Notes: generated from the sequence alone by a model not told the origin. Shown: positions 17,869 through 27,397, numbered from the stretch's first letter. The stretch: DNA of 64,000 bases from Lysinibacillus parviboronicapiens (GCF_003049575.1 NZ_PYWI01000014.1:48221-112220); one strand, 5' to 3'. Numbers and translations are program-made.

Positions 17869-18792
17869 TTACAAACCACTATACACTGAAAATGCATCAG
17901 TAATATTATACTGTTCGGTATGAGAGTTCCCCTCAGCTCCCACTGTCACGAGAATATATTCTTGCTCATTGATTACCGCTAGGCTTGCTAGACATAAGCC
18001 AGCTTTTTCTGTATAGCCTGTTTTGCCTCCGATAATCTCCCCATGAGGTAAATCACTTGAACTAATATTTTTGAACATTCGACTCGTAAACGTCATTCCT
18101 TCTGAATGAAGATTGGTCGGGGATATCGTATGTCTTTGTGCTGTATAGACATCGCGAAAAGTGTTGTTTGTTAATGCATATTGTAGAAGTATTGAAATAT
18201 CTTTCACACTTGTATAATGGTCAGGATGATGAAGTCCTGTTGCATTCTTAAAATGCGTGTCCTTCATCCCGAGCTGTTGCGCTTTGTCATTCATAAGTTT
18301 GACAAATTTTCTCTCTGACCCTGCTACGTGATTTGCTAAACCAATAGAAGCTTCAGCTCCAGATGGCAGCATCGAACCATAAAGTAAATCCTCTGCTGAT
18401 ACTTCTTCATTAGCAAGGAAGCCTGCCATTGAAGCATTGGCTTCATATAAATCTGTAAATATACTTTGAGGAAGCAAGATCTTTTCATTTAATTCTGGTA
18501 TATTTTCAATTGCCACAAGTACAGTCATGATTTTCGTTAAAGAAGCAGGAAAAATGATTTCTTCACTTTTCTTGTCCAGTAAGATTTTATTGTCATTCAA
18601 GTTGACTAATACGGCATTTGAACTGTGTAAATCTATATCCAAACTTTCAGCACTTTTCTTTGGCATCTCCAACTGAAAGGAATCTAAAATGTCTTCCCTT
18701 GAATTCATAAAATTTTCTTTTACAAATAAAATAAATATAACAAGAATGACTATGCTTAAAAATAGACCATATATACTCTTTTTCTTTATCAT
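17869..18792 (-). CDS. D-alanyl-D-alanine carboxypeptidase (peptidase S11)
   Basis: The ATG at 18792 has AAAGGAG nine bases upstream; the protein is 307 residues. A single N-terminal membrane anchor precedes the catalytic domain with SLTK (active-site Ser), SGAEAS in place of the usual SGN, and GGKTGYT. It trims the terminal D-Ala of peptidoglycan stem peptides outside the cell. Upstream lie two CTTAAG boxes and a TATAAT, and just beyond them the 3' end of a VanS-like kinase, so it was once the downstream gene of a VanRS-type operon and may be under such control. The altered SxN motif is a point to check. Confidence 0.85.
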   Translation of the reverse strand: MIKKKSIYGLFLSIVILVIFILFVKENFMNSREDILDSFQLEMPKKSAESLDIDLHSSNAVLVNLNDNKILLDKKSEEIIFPASLTKIMTVLVAIENIPELNEKILLPQSIFTDLYEANASMAGFLANEEVSAEDLLYGSMLPSGAEASIGLANHVAGSERKFVKLMNDKAQQLGMKDTHFKNATGLHHPDHYTSVKDISILLQYALTNNTFRDVYTAQRHTISPTNLHSEGMTFTSRMFKNISSSDLPHGEIIGGKTGYTEKAGLCLASLAVINEQEYILVTVGAEGNSHTEQYNITDAFSVYSGL

Positions 18793-18859
18793 AAAAAACA
18801 ACTCCTTTTCTCAATGTCTCTATTGAAACATAAAAAAAGAAGTCCTTTTTTAATAATCT

Positions 18860-18886
18860 ATTATAGAATTCTTAAGGTTTCTTAAG
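18860..18886 (-). promoter_or_regulatory. CTTAAG-repeat operator and -10 box before the carboxypeptidase gene
   Basis: Two CTTAAG boxes 10 bp apart (18871-18876 and 18881-18886) are followed on the minus strand, five bases later, by TATAAT (18865-18860). The same box in 11-bp repeats precedes the ddl fragment (27420) and the 47-kb operon (47329). Confidence 0.55.
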
Positions 18887-19020
18887 AATGTGGACTGAGT
18901 ACAGTAAAAACTGTATGTTCATCATTGCTCGTAGCAAATATAGTTCCGCCATGTGCAACGATAATGTCTTTGGCAATCACTAGCCCCAGCCCAGCACCGG
19001 AGGAGGAATTTGCTTTCCTC
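18882..19020 (-). pseudogene. C-terminal remnant of a VanS-like histidine kinase
   Basis: The minus strand reads SSSGAGLGLVIAKDIIVAHG then GTIFATSNDEHTVFTVL before a stop, the G2 box and end of a sensor kinase. It is close to the end of the intact kinase at 25215 (GGAGLGLAISNEIVQAHGG), so it is a paralogous copy reduced to about 45 codons. It breaks off toward 19020. Confidence 0.75.
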
Positions 19021-19022
19021 TA

Positions 19023-19125
19023 TTAGGAAAGCTACTCTTTGTCTGGTTCATTAGATTTTTAGCACTAATTACTATTAGTCCTGTTTTCATCTCTGTAGGC
19101 TTTGGCATTTTTTTAAGATATTATT
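19023..19125 (+). pseudogene. C-terminal fragment of an unidentified membrane protein
   Basis: A frame without a start reads LLFVWFIRFLALITISPVFI and ends FLRYY before a stop: one hydrophobic helix with a typical protein end. The family is unclear. It lies between the kinase remnant and the truncated eutV and marks a rearrangement junction. Confidence 0.3.
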
Positions 19126-19181
19126 GAATCCCCTCGTTAACTTACAATGGGGTGAGGAAATCCCCCACCACCGCTAGCTGA

Positions 19182-19646
19182 TTACTTTCCATCAAGTTGC
19201 CCTTTTGCGCGTTCAATCATTTTACGCTTTTGAATCTGTTCTTGTGTGAGTTGTAAAGATAGCTTTAGCTTCTGTGTTCTCTCAGCTTGTTGCAGGGCAA
19301 TCATAACTGCTGGAATTAGGCTACCTTCTGAAACTGGTTTTACTAGATAACCCATTATATTATCTTGCTTAGACTTTTCTACAAATTGTTTTTGACTATA
19401 GGCAGTAATCAACAACACGGGTATATCCAGCTGACGACCGATCACCTCACTTGCTTTTAAACCATTTAGTTTTGGCATATCAATATCCATTAACACAAGA
19501 TTCGGTTTTAACTTAAAAGCAAGTTCAATCGCTCGATCCCCATCTCCTGCTTCTCCAACTATCTCATAACCGTGATTCCGAAGCATTACTTTCAAGTCCA
19601 GTCTGATAATTGGTTCGTCTTCCGCGATCAGAATCCGTTTTTTCAT
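19182..19646 (-). CDS. eutV: EutV-like response regulator lacking most of its ANTAR domain
   Basis: A 154-residue protein with a complete receiver domain: acidic pair ED at 9-10, phosphoacceptor Asp54 in VLMDIDMPKLNG, Thr/Lys signature VKPV. A coiled linker follows and the protein ends at IERAKGQLDGK, exactly where the ANTAR RNA-binding domain begins in EutV; full-length EutV is about 190 residues. EutV normally binds paired hairpins in eut leader RNA and prevents termination after phosphorylation by EutW. Here that activity is probably lost. The gene lies at the far end of the eut cluster, not next to eutW. Confidence 0.75.
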   Translation of the reverse strand: MKKRILIAEDEPIIRLDLKVMLRNHGYEIVGEAGDGDRAIELAFKLKPNLVLMDIDMPKLNGLKASEVIGRQLDIPVLLITAYSQKQFVEKSKQDNIMGYLVKPVSEGSLIPAVMIALQQAERTQKLKLSLQLTQEQIQKRKMIERAKGQLDGK

Positions 19647-19857
19647 AAAACATCACAACCTTTCTGAACAGAAAAAAGGATTATCGTATAATTCATGTCA
19701 TTAACATTGATTTTCTTGCATTAATCGGCCCTATTCAACAGACTTTAAGTAAATCACTACCTTTTGTTACGTTACTGCCATTATTAAAGCGCAACAGATA
19801 GTTACTCGACGTCCAAGATTTACATGTAATCACTCAAAAACAGGATACCTGTTATCT

Positions 19858-20715
19858 TTACTTGTTGAAATTTCTTTGCTGTGCAAAAGAAACACCTGTA
19901 CATTTCGCTTGAAGCATTTGTTCGATCAACTCAGATAAATAGGCACCAGCTTCAACTGGTGTCAGTCCATCTTTATGGATATTTGAAATAACCGTCCGAT
20001 CGGCTTCAACCGCTTTTTCAGTAGGACGGTAAATCATGTATGCACTCAAGCTTTCATCTGTATTTAAACCTGGTCTTTCACCAATTAATGAAATTACTAG
20101 GTCACAATCAACAATAGCAGCTACTTGATCTTGCACCCAAACACGTCCTCGCTTAATAAAAAACGGCTTTGCGACGCTGATGTTTTTTAATTGTAGCCCT
20201 TGAATTAAAGCTGGTAATATATCACGAACATTGGCTTCTACAGCCGATGAACTCAATCCATCACAAACAATTATTTGCACATTTTTCCCTTTATCCCCAT
20301 TTGCTTCGAGAAACCTTACTGATTCATCTGACAACTTTCGACCAGATTCTAAATCCATTAAATAAGATTTCATATCATGAGCGTTTGTCTCCAGCTTATG
20401 CAGTCCCATTTTGTGAAGAAATTCATCACTTACATCTCTTGAAACTGCATCTTGGGCGGCTGCATGATCGATTAAAAATTGTAAATAGCTTGTCGTCAAC
20501 ATGCGGGTGCCTGTTCGACCAATGCCGATACGTGCAGGTGTAACACTTTGTGCTCGCTCAATAGATGCGGCATTCTGTGGCTCGACTACCCCGTTTATTC
20601 GTTCTTCTGGAAAATCGATTGTCTCTTCTGTTCTTTGATCAGTATTAGCTTTTGGCGTCATCATGTTTTTCTGTACTTCTTCAACGACTCTTTGAACAAT
20701 TTCTTGAATATTCAT
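19858..20715 (-). CDS. eutC: Ethanolamine ammonia-lyase small subunit
   Basis: A 285-residue protein with a Gln/Glu-rich variable N-terminus followed by the conserved core: ARIGIGRTGTRMLT, DHAAAQDAVSRDV, VQIIVCDGLSS, LISLIGERPGLNTDESL and CTGVSFAQQRN at the end. With EutB it forms the adenosylcobalamin-dependent lyase that splits ethanolamine into acetaldehyde and ammonia. GGGAGGAGG precedes the ATG, and the gene follows eutB after 15 bases, so both are on one transcript. Confidence 0.93.
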   Translation of the reverse strand: MNIQEIVQRVVEEVQKNMMTPKANTDQRTEETIDFPEERINGVVEPQNAASIERAQSVTPARIGIGRTGTRMLTTSYLQFLIDHAAAQDAVSRDVSDEFLHKMGLHKLETNAHDMKSYLMDLESGRKLSDESVRFLEANGDKGKNVQIIVCDGLSSSAVEANVRDILPALIQGLQLKNISVAKPFFIKRGRVWVQDQVAAIVDCDLVISLIGERPGLNTDESLSAYMIYRPTEKAVEADRTVISNIHKDGLTPVEAGAYLSELIEQMLQAKCTGVSFAQQRNFNK

Positions 20716-20730
20716 TGTATCCTCCTCCCG

Positions 20731-22095
20731 TTAATCAAAAATGGATAAGTCGCCCGCACGTTTTGTCAGCTTTCCATTTTCCATCAGGTCCATTTTTTCC
20801 ATCCATTTTTCAAATTCTCGAAGTGGTCGTAGTCCTAGAATCTCACGTAAACTTGCATCATCGTGATAGCTTGTATCTTGATAATTAAGCATGACATCAT
20901 CCCCACCTGGTACGCCCATATAAAAATTCGCGCCTGCAACTGCTGTAATGATGCCAGCTACTTCCTGATCATTTTGATTGGCATCCATATGATTTGTGTA
21001 AGTGGGCGCAATCCCCATTGGCAAGCCATGCAATTTCCCCATAAATCCATCTTCCAAATCTGCCCTGATTAATTGGCGTCCATCATAAAGCGTCTCTGGT
21101 CCTATAAAACCTGAAACAGTATTAACCATGAAAGGTTTCCAATGGCGTGCATAGCCGTAGCTTCTTGATTCAAGCGTTTGCATATCTACACCATAGTCAG
21201 CATTCAAAGATACTTCCGAACCTTGGCCTGTTTCAAAATACATAAAGTTTGGGCCTGTGGATGTACCATATCGGGCCATCATCTCATATCCCTCATCAAG
21301 GATTTTTTTAGCTATACCGAATGCTTCGTTACCTTTTTGTGTACCTGCTAAACTTTGAAACATCAGTGCGATAGGCGCCCCCTGTTTTAGCGCTTCCATT
21401 TGTGTGGTGATATGGGCCAAGACACAATTTTGCGTGGGAATTTGCCAGTTCTCAATAAATTCATGCGAAATTGTCAAAAGCCTTTTGACGGATTCAACCG
21501 TATCCACATTCGGATTGATACCAATAACCGCATCACCTGCTCCGTAGGATAATCCTTCTTTTATGGAATACAAAATTCCTTCTGTCACATCATTTGGATG
21601 ATTAGGCTGACAACGAAATGCCAAACGGCCAGGCTCCCCAATTGTCGTGTTGCAATGTGCTTGATATCTCATTTTCTGTGAAGCTATAACTAGGTCAATG
21701 CTTGACATAAGCTTGGCAACCGCTGAAATCATTTCACTTGTCAGTCCCCTTGAAAGCTTCAATAATTGATTCGCACCTGTATCAGATGACAGAATATAAT
21801 TTCGCAGTTCTCCGACGGTCCAATTTTGAATATCTTTGTAAATCGTGTCGCTAATATCATCATAAATTAAACGCGTCACTTCATCTATCTCATACGGAAT
21901 AACCGGATTCTCATAAATCTCTTTCAGCTGCATCTCGCTAAGTACTACTTTTGCTGCCATACGCTCAAGCGATGATGCTGCTGCGACACGCGCCATCACA
22001 TCCCCTGATTTCGGTTCACTTGCTTTTGCAAGTACCTCCTTTACCGACGAAAACGAATAATGAGTTCCTTTTACTACACAAGACAATTTCATCAT
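20731..22095 (-). CDS. eutB: Ethanolamine ammonia-lyase large subunit
   Basis: A 454-residue TIM-barrel subunit. Conserved stretches include NTTIGEPGRLAFRCQPNHP, GLSYGAGDAVIGINP, FQSLAGTQKGN, YFETGQGSEVSL and PMGIAPTYTNHMDANQND, covering the substrate and B12-contact regions. Length is normal. Two consecutive ATGs (22095 and 22092) follow GGGGTG; the second has better spacing. The leader at 22136-22198 holds a terminator and an ANTAR-type hairpin, so expression is probably set by antitermination. No microcompartment or aldehyde dehydrogenase genes are in the window. Confidence 0.95.
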   Translation of the reverse strand: MMKLSCVVKGTHYSFSSVKEVLAKASEPKSGDVMARVAAASSLERMAAKVVLSEMQLKEIYENPVIPYEIDEVTRLIYDDISDTIYKDIQNWTVGELRNYILSSDTGANQLLKLSRGLTSEMISAVAKLMSSIDLVIASQKMRYQAHCNTTIGEPGRLAFRCQPNHPNDVTEGILYSIKEGLSYGAGDAVIGINPNVDTVESVKRLLTISHEFIENWQIPTQNCVLAHITTQMEALKQGAPIALMFQSLAGTQKGNEAFGIAKKILDEGYEMMARYGTSTGPNFMYFETGQGSEVSLNADYGVDMQTLESRSYGYARHWKPFMVNTVSGFIGPETLYDGRQLIRADLEDGFMGKLHGLPMGIAPTYTNHMDANQNDQEVAGIITAVAGANFYMGVPGGDDVMLNYQDTSYHDDASLREILGLRPLREFEKWMEKMDLMENGKLTKRAGDLSIFD

Positions 22096-22135
22096 TTAAC
22101 ACCCCTTTTTATATGTTAACGATTGCAATTACATG

Positions 22136-22198
22136 AAAAAAAGCGCTTTCACATTTCCTGAAGAAAATTCTCTTCAGGCGTGAAAGGCGCCTTTGCCT
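22136..22198 (-). promoter_or_regulatory. eutB leader: ANTAR-type hexaloop hairpin overlapping a terminator
   Basis: In minus-strand RNA a 4-bp stem AGGC/GCCT (22198-22185) encloses the hexaloop AAAGGC, with A at loop position 1 and G at position 4, the signature of ANTAR targets. Its 3' arm overlaps the 5' arm of a long terminator (GCGCCTTTCAC with GTGAAAGCGC, inner arms CCTGAAGA/TCTTCAGG) followed by seven T. This is the expected antiterminator/terminator switch. I could not find the usual first hexaloop hairpin upstream. Confidence 0.6.
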
Positions 22199-22424
22199 CA
22201 GCTATTATTTTGGTTTATTTTACACTATTCACAAGGATTTTGTAAAGAGTGCTTCGTATTTCAAAAAACAGATCCCTCTTAGAATAAAGCTCTATATCGT
22301 TTTCTGTTGGGTTCAGCTCGAATGGCTCGCTACGGACAAGACACAAATTCCCTCGAAAATTAGTTTCACGCATCCAAAGTTTAAGTTTATTTGAACAGTT
22401 TCTATTCACTAACGTTGGTAGCTT
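22191..22424 (-). other. eutW-eutB intergenic leader with a doubtful 64-codon frame
   Basis: A minus-strand frame at 22409-22215 could encode 64 residues (contains NLCLVRSEPFELNPTENDIE) but has no good ribosome site and ends inside the antitermination leader. It may be a decayed gene or chance. Confidence 0.25.
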
Positions 22425-23492
22425 TTATATCGGAAAGGTTATCGAAACTTTTGTCCCTTTGTCGGACAGAGGAAATGACAGAACTCCCTGCAATCTCTCT
22501 TCCACTAACATCTCCACAAGATGTAATCCTAAAGATGCCATCTCGCCTGTGGAAAAAGAATCCCTCATCCCACATCCATCGTCCCTTACAATAATAGTAA
22601 CCATTTGCTTTAGTCGCTTCAAAGTTATTTCAATTTTCCCATAATTCAACGCAGGAAAAGCATGTTTTATGCTATTTTGAACCAACTCATTGACAATCAG
22701 TGCAACAGCTGTTGCTTTCTCGGGAGAACAGAATACCGATTCTCCTTCGACAGACACAGCAATATTTTGGCCTGGAATAATGGACGAAGACACTAGTAAT
22801 GTAGAAATTTGCTGTATTAAAAATTTAATATCTGCTTCCTCAATGCCGCGCTGTGCTAAGTAATCATGAACCAAAGCCATACTGGATATACGCGATATAC
22901 TGTCGTGAAATACCTCCGCTACTTCTACCGAATGACAACGTTGCATTTGTAATCGCAGTAAACTAGAAATAACTTGTAAATTATTTTTGACGCGGTGATG
23001 GATTTCCTGAACAACAATGGCTTGAAATGCACCTTGCTTTTCTTCATTATTGGCCGCATTCATAAGTTGCTCCATATTTTTTTCGTTCTGTACTTCTTGG
23101 GAGATATCTCTTTCTTTAATTAATACTGCAATGGTTTCGCCACACAGGTCTTTTATAGGAATAATGTCTTGTTGCATGATTCCACGTTCCTCCGTAATCC
23201 CCCTTGCTTTAAAAATTGGTTTTCCAGTTTTTAAACTAAATAGAACACCAGGTTCCGTTTCTTCCAATGCTATATGGCCTAACATACTTTTTTTATACAA
23301 AGAAGCTGTCGTAGTAGGTTTTGCTTCAGCTACAACTAACGATGCGTTGTCTTTTATCAACAGACAATTAATAAATAGATCTGCTTGAGAAAGGTCAGCC
23401 ATTATCTGAAGGTTCTGAGCGGCACCTAAAATAATTTCACACTGTTCCTGTGATAAACCTGTTACGTGGTTTAAGGTTAAAATTTCTTTCAT
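22425..23492 (-). CDS. eutW: EutW-like sensor histidine kinase
   Basis: A 355-residue cytosolic kinase of the HisKA_2 class: phosphoacceptor EIHHRVKNNLQVISSLLRLQ (His165/166), N box IVNELVQNSIKHAFP, and DDGCGM as G1. The first 130 residues are a PAS-like sensing region. EutW proteins sense ethanolamine and phosphorylate EutV. Known EutW proteins are somewhat longer, so the sensor part may be shortened. The gene is just upstream of eutB with AGGAGG before the ATG. Confidence 0.8.
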   Translation of the reverse strand: MKEILTLNHVTGLSQEQCEIILGAAQNLQIMADLSQADLFINCLLIKDNASLVVAEAKPTTTASLYKKSMLGHIALEETEPGVLFSLKTGKPIFKARGITEERGIMQQDIIPIKDLCGETIAVLIKERDISQEVQNEKNMEQLMNAANNEEKQGAFQAIVVQEIHHRVKNNLQVISSLLRLQMQRCHSVEVAEVFHDSISRISSMALVHDYLAQRGIEEADIKFLIQQISTLLVSSSIIPGQNIAVSVEGESVFCSPEKATAVALIVNELVQNSIKHAFPALNYGKIEITLKRLKQMVTIIVRDDGCGMRDSFSTGEMASLGLHLVEMLVEERLQGVLSFPLSDKGTKVSITFPI

Positions 23493-23587
23493 GCCTAGTG
23501 CGTCCTCCTTTTTCTAGTTTTCACACACTATAGCAAAAACAAAAAAGGTGTTCAATGTCACAAACTAGTAAATCGCTTACAATAACG

Positions 23588-23822
23588 CCAGAAGCTTTCC
23601 GTGGGCAAGTCGAGCTACTTCCCCCGCTTCGCTCTGTCGAGGATCTCGATTTCCCCACTTTTCCAAGCAGGAGTCACAGCCCTTCATTTCAAATGTTCTT
23701 AGCAGGTTAGGAGCAGAATAGGCGTTACCAATTGATTGGAGCGGAGGGTGTGGCACTCCTGCAGGAACAGCACGGGGCAGAAAACTTATGCAGCGTGTCT
23801 AGAACGAAAATTAACGGTTTCT
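23588..23822. repeat. Dispersed GC-rich repeat, copy 5 (composite)
   Basis: The first half (GAAGCTTTCCGTGGGCAAG) is in reverse orientation and the second half (GCAGGTTAGGAGCAGAATAG through GCAGGAACAGCACGG to AAAATTAACGG) is forward and closest to copy 2. A decayed form of the adjoining GACTGT-type hairpin may follow at 23828-23865. It accounts for most of the 23493-23888 gap. Confidence 0.6.
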
Positions 23823-23888
23823 TACGATTGAGGGACAGTTCAAAGTTTGTCTACGATGTGAAACCTTCTACATTTGTAAAAGGTTTCA

Positions 23889-25019
23889 TTAAAGTGGCGA
23901 CGCAAAAATTTGTTTTTCCGTTGCATCCCAGATTACAATCCCGACATCTTGTTTTTGATCGATAATACGAATCGTCACTGGTACATAATCAAACAAAATA
24001 GCGTTTAATTTCGTACTATTAAACTGTAAAAGACCAATCAATTCAGTATCATTTATTAATGGCACATTCACATTTATTTTGATATCGGTTAATTTACCGT
24101 TCTCATATCGAAGTTTACCAATTATTTTAGGATTTAAATGATTAAAATTTTTTTGTATATCTTCTTTTAAAATTAATAATTTGTTATATGTATCTTGGTC
24201 CAAACTATAGAGTGCATCTGAAGGGAATGTATAATTTTTTCTATCTATTTTTGTCCATTTATTTATGTTATCCTCTCCTTTAGCGATAAATGTATCAGCT
24301 AAAAATAGTCCAGGAATGATATCATTTATATTGGATTCCTGATACAAAGTCATATAAATAGGAACATTCGGTATGTTTTCATTCTTTCTTATATCTTTTA
24401 CTATAATTTCAGCTATTTCTTTCCCATAATTAACTACATCATCAATCTCATCGTCATTAATATCTACTTTAACTTGATCTGTATAAATCAACCCTTTATC
24501 ATCCGCTACTTTAATATCATAAAATTCATTTAATGATATGGCTAAAGATAGTCCCTCTACGTTTCCATTTTCTTTATTTATAAAGTTTTGTTCCAATACA
24601 TGAGATAATATTTTAGGATTATTTTTTTCATCCTCTAAAATATCTCCACTCCTGCTGTTGATAGATGGGTTTAAACCAGAACCTTCTGTTGATTTTCTAT
24701 CTAACCACTGATTTATAATATTTTTATCTAAATATTGTCCTTCTTGCAAATAAAAATTCTTAGTCGAAAAGTAATCTACTGATAATTCCATTAAGCCCTT
24801 TTCAATTTCATTGACATTTAATGAATTGTTCATATTACTAAGTATTAACCCTCTTGAAACATTAGATTTCGCAGGTTGTTTAATTTCGTATATTTGTTTT
24901 TTTTGAATGGATGTTATATACATTTTCTCATCATTTTTAACAACAGGATCATCATCACTACAAGAAACTAAAAAAATTACTGGTGCTATAAAAAACAACA
25001 GACTCTTTTTTATATTCAT
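23889..25019 (-). CDS. camS: CamS family sex-pheromone lipoprotein
   Basis: A 376-residue lipoprotein with lipobox LVSC (Cys20) and an Asp/Lys-rich mature region. The family order is recognisable: RGLILSNMNNSLNVNEIEKG, FYLQEGQYL, LEQNFI, SLAISLNEFYDIK, VPIYMTLYQESN and GLFLADTFI. CamS proteins of enterococci and staphylococci release a plasmid-transfer pheromone from the end of their signal peptide. The seven residues before the Cys here are PVIFLVS, similar to cAM373 (AIFILAS). AAGGAG precedes the ATG. It lies downstream of the VanS-like kinase, unusual for a gene that is normally in a stable chromosomal context, so this may be a second, acquired copy. Confidence 0.82.
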   Translation of the reverse strand: MNIKKSLLFFIAPVIFLVSCSDDDPVVKNDEKMYITSIQKKQIYEIKQPAKSNVSRGLILSNMNNSLNVNEIEKGLMELSVDYFSTKNFYLQEGQYLDKNIINQWLDRKSTEGSGLNPSINSRSGDILEDEKNNPKILSHVLEQNFINKENGNVEGLSLAISLNEFYDIKVADDKGLIYTDQVKVDINDDEIDDVVNYGKEIAEIIVKDIRKNENIPNVPIYMTLYQESNINDIIPGLFLADTFIAKGEDNINKWTKIDRKNYTFPSDALYSLDQDTYNKLLILKEDIQKNFNHLNPKIIGKLRYENGKLTDIKINVNVPLINDTELIGLLQFNSTKLNAILFDYVPVTIRIIDQKQDVGIVIWDATEKQIFASPL

Positions 25020-25214
25020 CTATTCCATACTCCTTAGTAGTTCTAATATAAGTAAATCTATATTATTATACCAAATATTTCTATAAAATACATTTATATG
25101 AGTATTGTGCTGATTTTATCAACATAAAAAACAGACTCCTTCTTTATATGCTTTTATTCAAGCATAAAAAAAGGAGTTCTTTGATAATTAACTACTATTG
25201 AATTTTTTGGTTTC

Positions 25215-26342
25215 TTAAGAATTAGTCGGAATAATTACAGTGAAAACTGTTTTTTCGTCCTTTGAAGTGGCTGTAATCGTACCTCCATGGGCCTGTACGA
25301 TTTCATTTGAAATGGCTAGACCAAGCCCAGCTCCACCTGTTTGTGTTGATCTAGCGCTATCTAAACGATAAAATTTTTCAAAAATCATCTGCAATTTTTC
25401 AGTAGGAATGGTCTTCCCTTTATTAGTAAACGTAATAAACGTCTGATTATTTTCGAGTTTAGCATTAATTTCAATTGTACTGTTTGAATCACTATAGGCA
25501 CTAGCATTTTTCAAAATATTATTAAATACCCTTGCTAATTTATTACCATCTGCATAAATATTGATTTCTTCATCAATATTAACAATTGCTTTTTGTCCTT
25601 TCAGTGATAACAAAGGGTAAAACTCATCAGCTAATTGCATTAACATATAGTTTAAAGGGATGATATCTTTCTCTAGAATAATGGATTGTAAATTAAATCT
25701 TGTTATTTCAAAAAATTCATTAATCAATTGTTCGAGCCTATAAGATTTATCTAATGTTATCTTTACATATTTTTCTTTTTGCTCAACAGGCATATCCTTT
25801 GCCTCATCTAAAAGGCTTAAATACCCAATAATCGATGTTAAAGGCGTTTTAATATCATGTGCTAAATAAACAACAAGATCATTCTTTCGCTGCTCTGCTT
25901 CTTGTGCATCTTTTGCACGTTTTTCTAATTTATTTTTCACACCATTTAATTTCTTCTCCAAAAAGTCAAGCTCAGCAGGCAAATAAATTTCCTTATCAGA
26001 CTCATCAGACAGCATCGTTATACCTGTACTAATCTGATTAAAATAACGAGTGAAACGAGAAAGAGCAATATAAAAAATGACAAGAAGTAAAATAATAAAT
26101 CCTACAGCTAACCACAAAGGCTTATTCTGACGAAATAAAATATTGTAAGCATTTTGTGCTGCATAATAATCTAATTGCAGTACATTTTCACAAAAAGCAA
26201 TAAAAGAATCCGCAAAAGGAGCCTGTAATATACCATCAAGTAAAACAATATTGATTAAATAACCAATAATTATTGCCATAACTAAAATAACAATAATTTG
26301 TAGCAGTATTTTCCTCTTCAGTCTCCCAAACTCATTTTTCAA
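25215..26342 (-). CDS. VanS-like sensor histidine kinase
   Basis: A 375-residue kinase starting at TTG (26342) and overlapping the regulator gene. Two membrane helices (about 11-35 and 77-95) flank a short external loop, then HAMP-like linker, phosphoacceptor LAHDIKTPLTSIIGYLSLLD (His162), N box FNNILKNASAYSD and G box GGAGLGLAISNEIVQAHGG. The H-box region is very close to VanS kinases. It senses an envelope signal and would phosphorylate the regulator upstream, which is frameshifted. It appears intact. Confidence 0.85.
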   Translation of the reverse strand: MKNEFGRLKRKILLQIIVILVMAIIIGYLINIVLLDGILQAPFADSFIAFCENVLQLDYYAAQNAYNILFRQNKPLWLAVGFIILLLVIFYIALSRFTRYFNQISTGITMLSDESDKEIYLPAELDFLEKKLNGVKNKLEKRAKDAQEAEQRKNDLVVYLAHDIKTPLTSIIGYLSLLDEAKDMPVEQKEKYVKITLDKSYRLEQLINEFFEITRFNLQSIILEKDIIPLNYMLMQLADEFYPLLSLKGQKAIVNIDEEINIYADGNKLARVFNNILKNASAYSDSNSTIEINAKLENNQTFITFTNKGKTIPTEKLQMIFEKFYRLDSARSTQTGGAGLGLAISNEIVQAHGGTITATSKDEKTVFTVIIPTNS

Positions 26343-27025
26343 TTGTATACCCCACTCCCCAAACAGTTTTAATAAACTTGGGGTTTTCCACGGAATCTTT
26401 CATTTTTTCTCGTAAATGTCTAATGTGAACCATTACAGTGTTATTACTGTTAAAATACTTTTCTCCCCAAATCGCTTGAAATAATTCTTCTGAGCTAATT
26501 ACTTTCCCTCTATATTAAGCTTAAATACCAAAGGATAGAGAATTCAGTGGGTGTAAGAGATAATTGTTTCTCATGTAAAAAAACCTGCCGTGTATTCTTA
26601 TTTAAAACTAAACCAGAAAAGTCTATAATATCGTCGTTTTGCTGCGTGTCCTGATTATACAAGGTAAATCTCCGTATTTGGGCTTTTACGCGTGCTACCA
26701 GCTCCAATGGTCGAAAGGGCTTTGTTATATAGTCATCTGCGCCAAGAGAAAATCCATTTATCTTATCTATCTCTTCTTCCTTTGCAGTAAGCATAATAAC
26801 TGGAAAATTATATTTTTCTCTAATTTTTCGTAAAATAGTAAAACCATCAATTTCAGGCATCATAATATCCAGAATAGCTAGATTGATTTTTTCACTTTCA
26901 ATACATGTTAGGGCCTCTTTTGGCGTGTAATGCTTAAACACATTATAATTTTCATTTTTTAAATAAACCTCAATTAAATCAGCTATTTCCTTTTCATCGT
27001 CTAATACTAAAATATTCAAATTCAA
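26332..27025 (-). pseudogene. VanR-like OmpR-family response regulator with a frameshift
   Basis: The receiver domain is complete (DDEKEIAD, Asp53 in LDIMMPEIDG, TAKEEE, KPFRPLE). The first frame stops at 26510 after SILWYLSLI. The DNA-binding domain continues in another frame: RGKVISSEELFQAIWGEK, NTVMVHIRHLREKMKDS and FIKTVWGVGYTIEK, ending at 26332 and overlapping the kinase start. A two-base TA insertion (or one-base loss) near 26512 would account for it. Without correction the protein cannot bind DNA. It may be a real recent mutation or a sequence error. Confidence 0.85.
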
Positions 27026-27397
27026 TTAGTAACTCCTCCTTAAAAAGTGAACGATAGTATAATTAAACTGTAGCCACCATCTATCCTTTACTTTAGTGAC
27101 TACAGTTATTTATTCCATATGCTTTTATTCATTTATTTTTCAGTATTTATTTATCTACAATAAATTTCGTTGCTATTTTTTCACCCTGAACTAGCAAATT
27201 TTTATAGTCGTATAACTGTTGTAAATCCTTCAATTCAACTACACTGATTTTTCACACGCATTATAGCACTTATATTTCATAATATCTACATGTACGAATG
27301 GTGATTCTTTCATACTTCCTACTGATAGTATCATGTAATTCCCACAAACCTCATATCTTTCTTTGATTGCTAATTTCACAAGACAAATTCAAAAAAT
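27026..27397. other. Intergenic region with a short C-terminal gene remnant
   Basis: On the minus strand at about 27250-27150 a frame without a start reads ISVVELKDLQQLYDYKNLL then EKIATKFIVDK and a stop, a plausible protein end of unknown family. It separates the van-like regulator from the ddl fragment. Confidence 0.3.
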
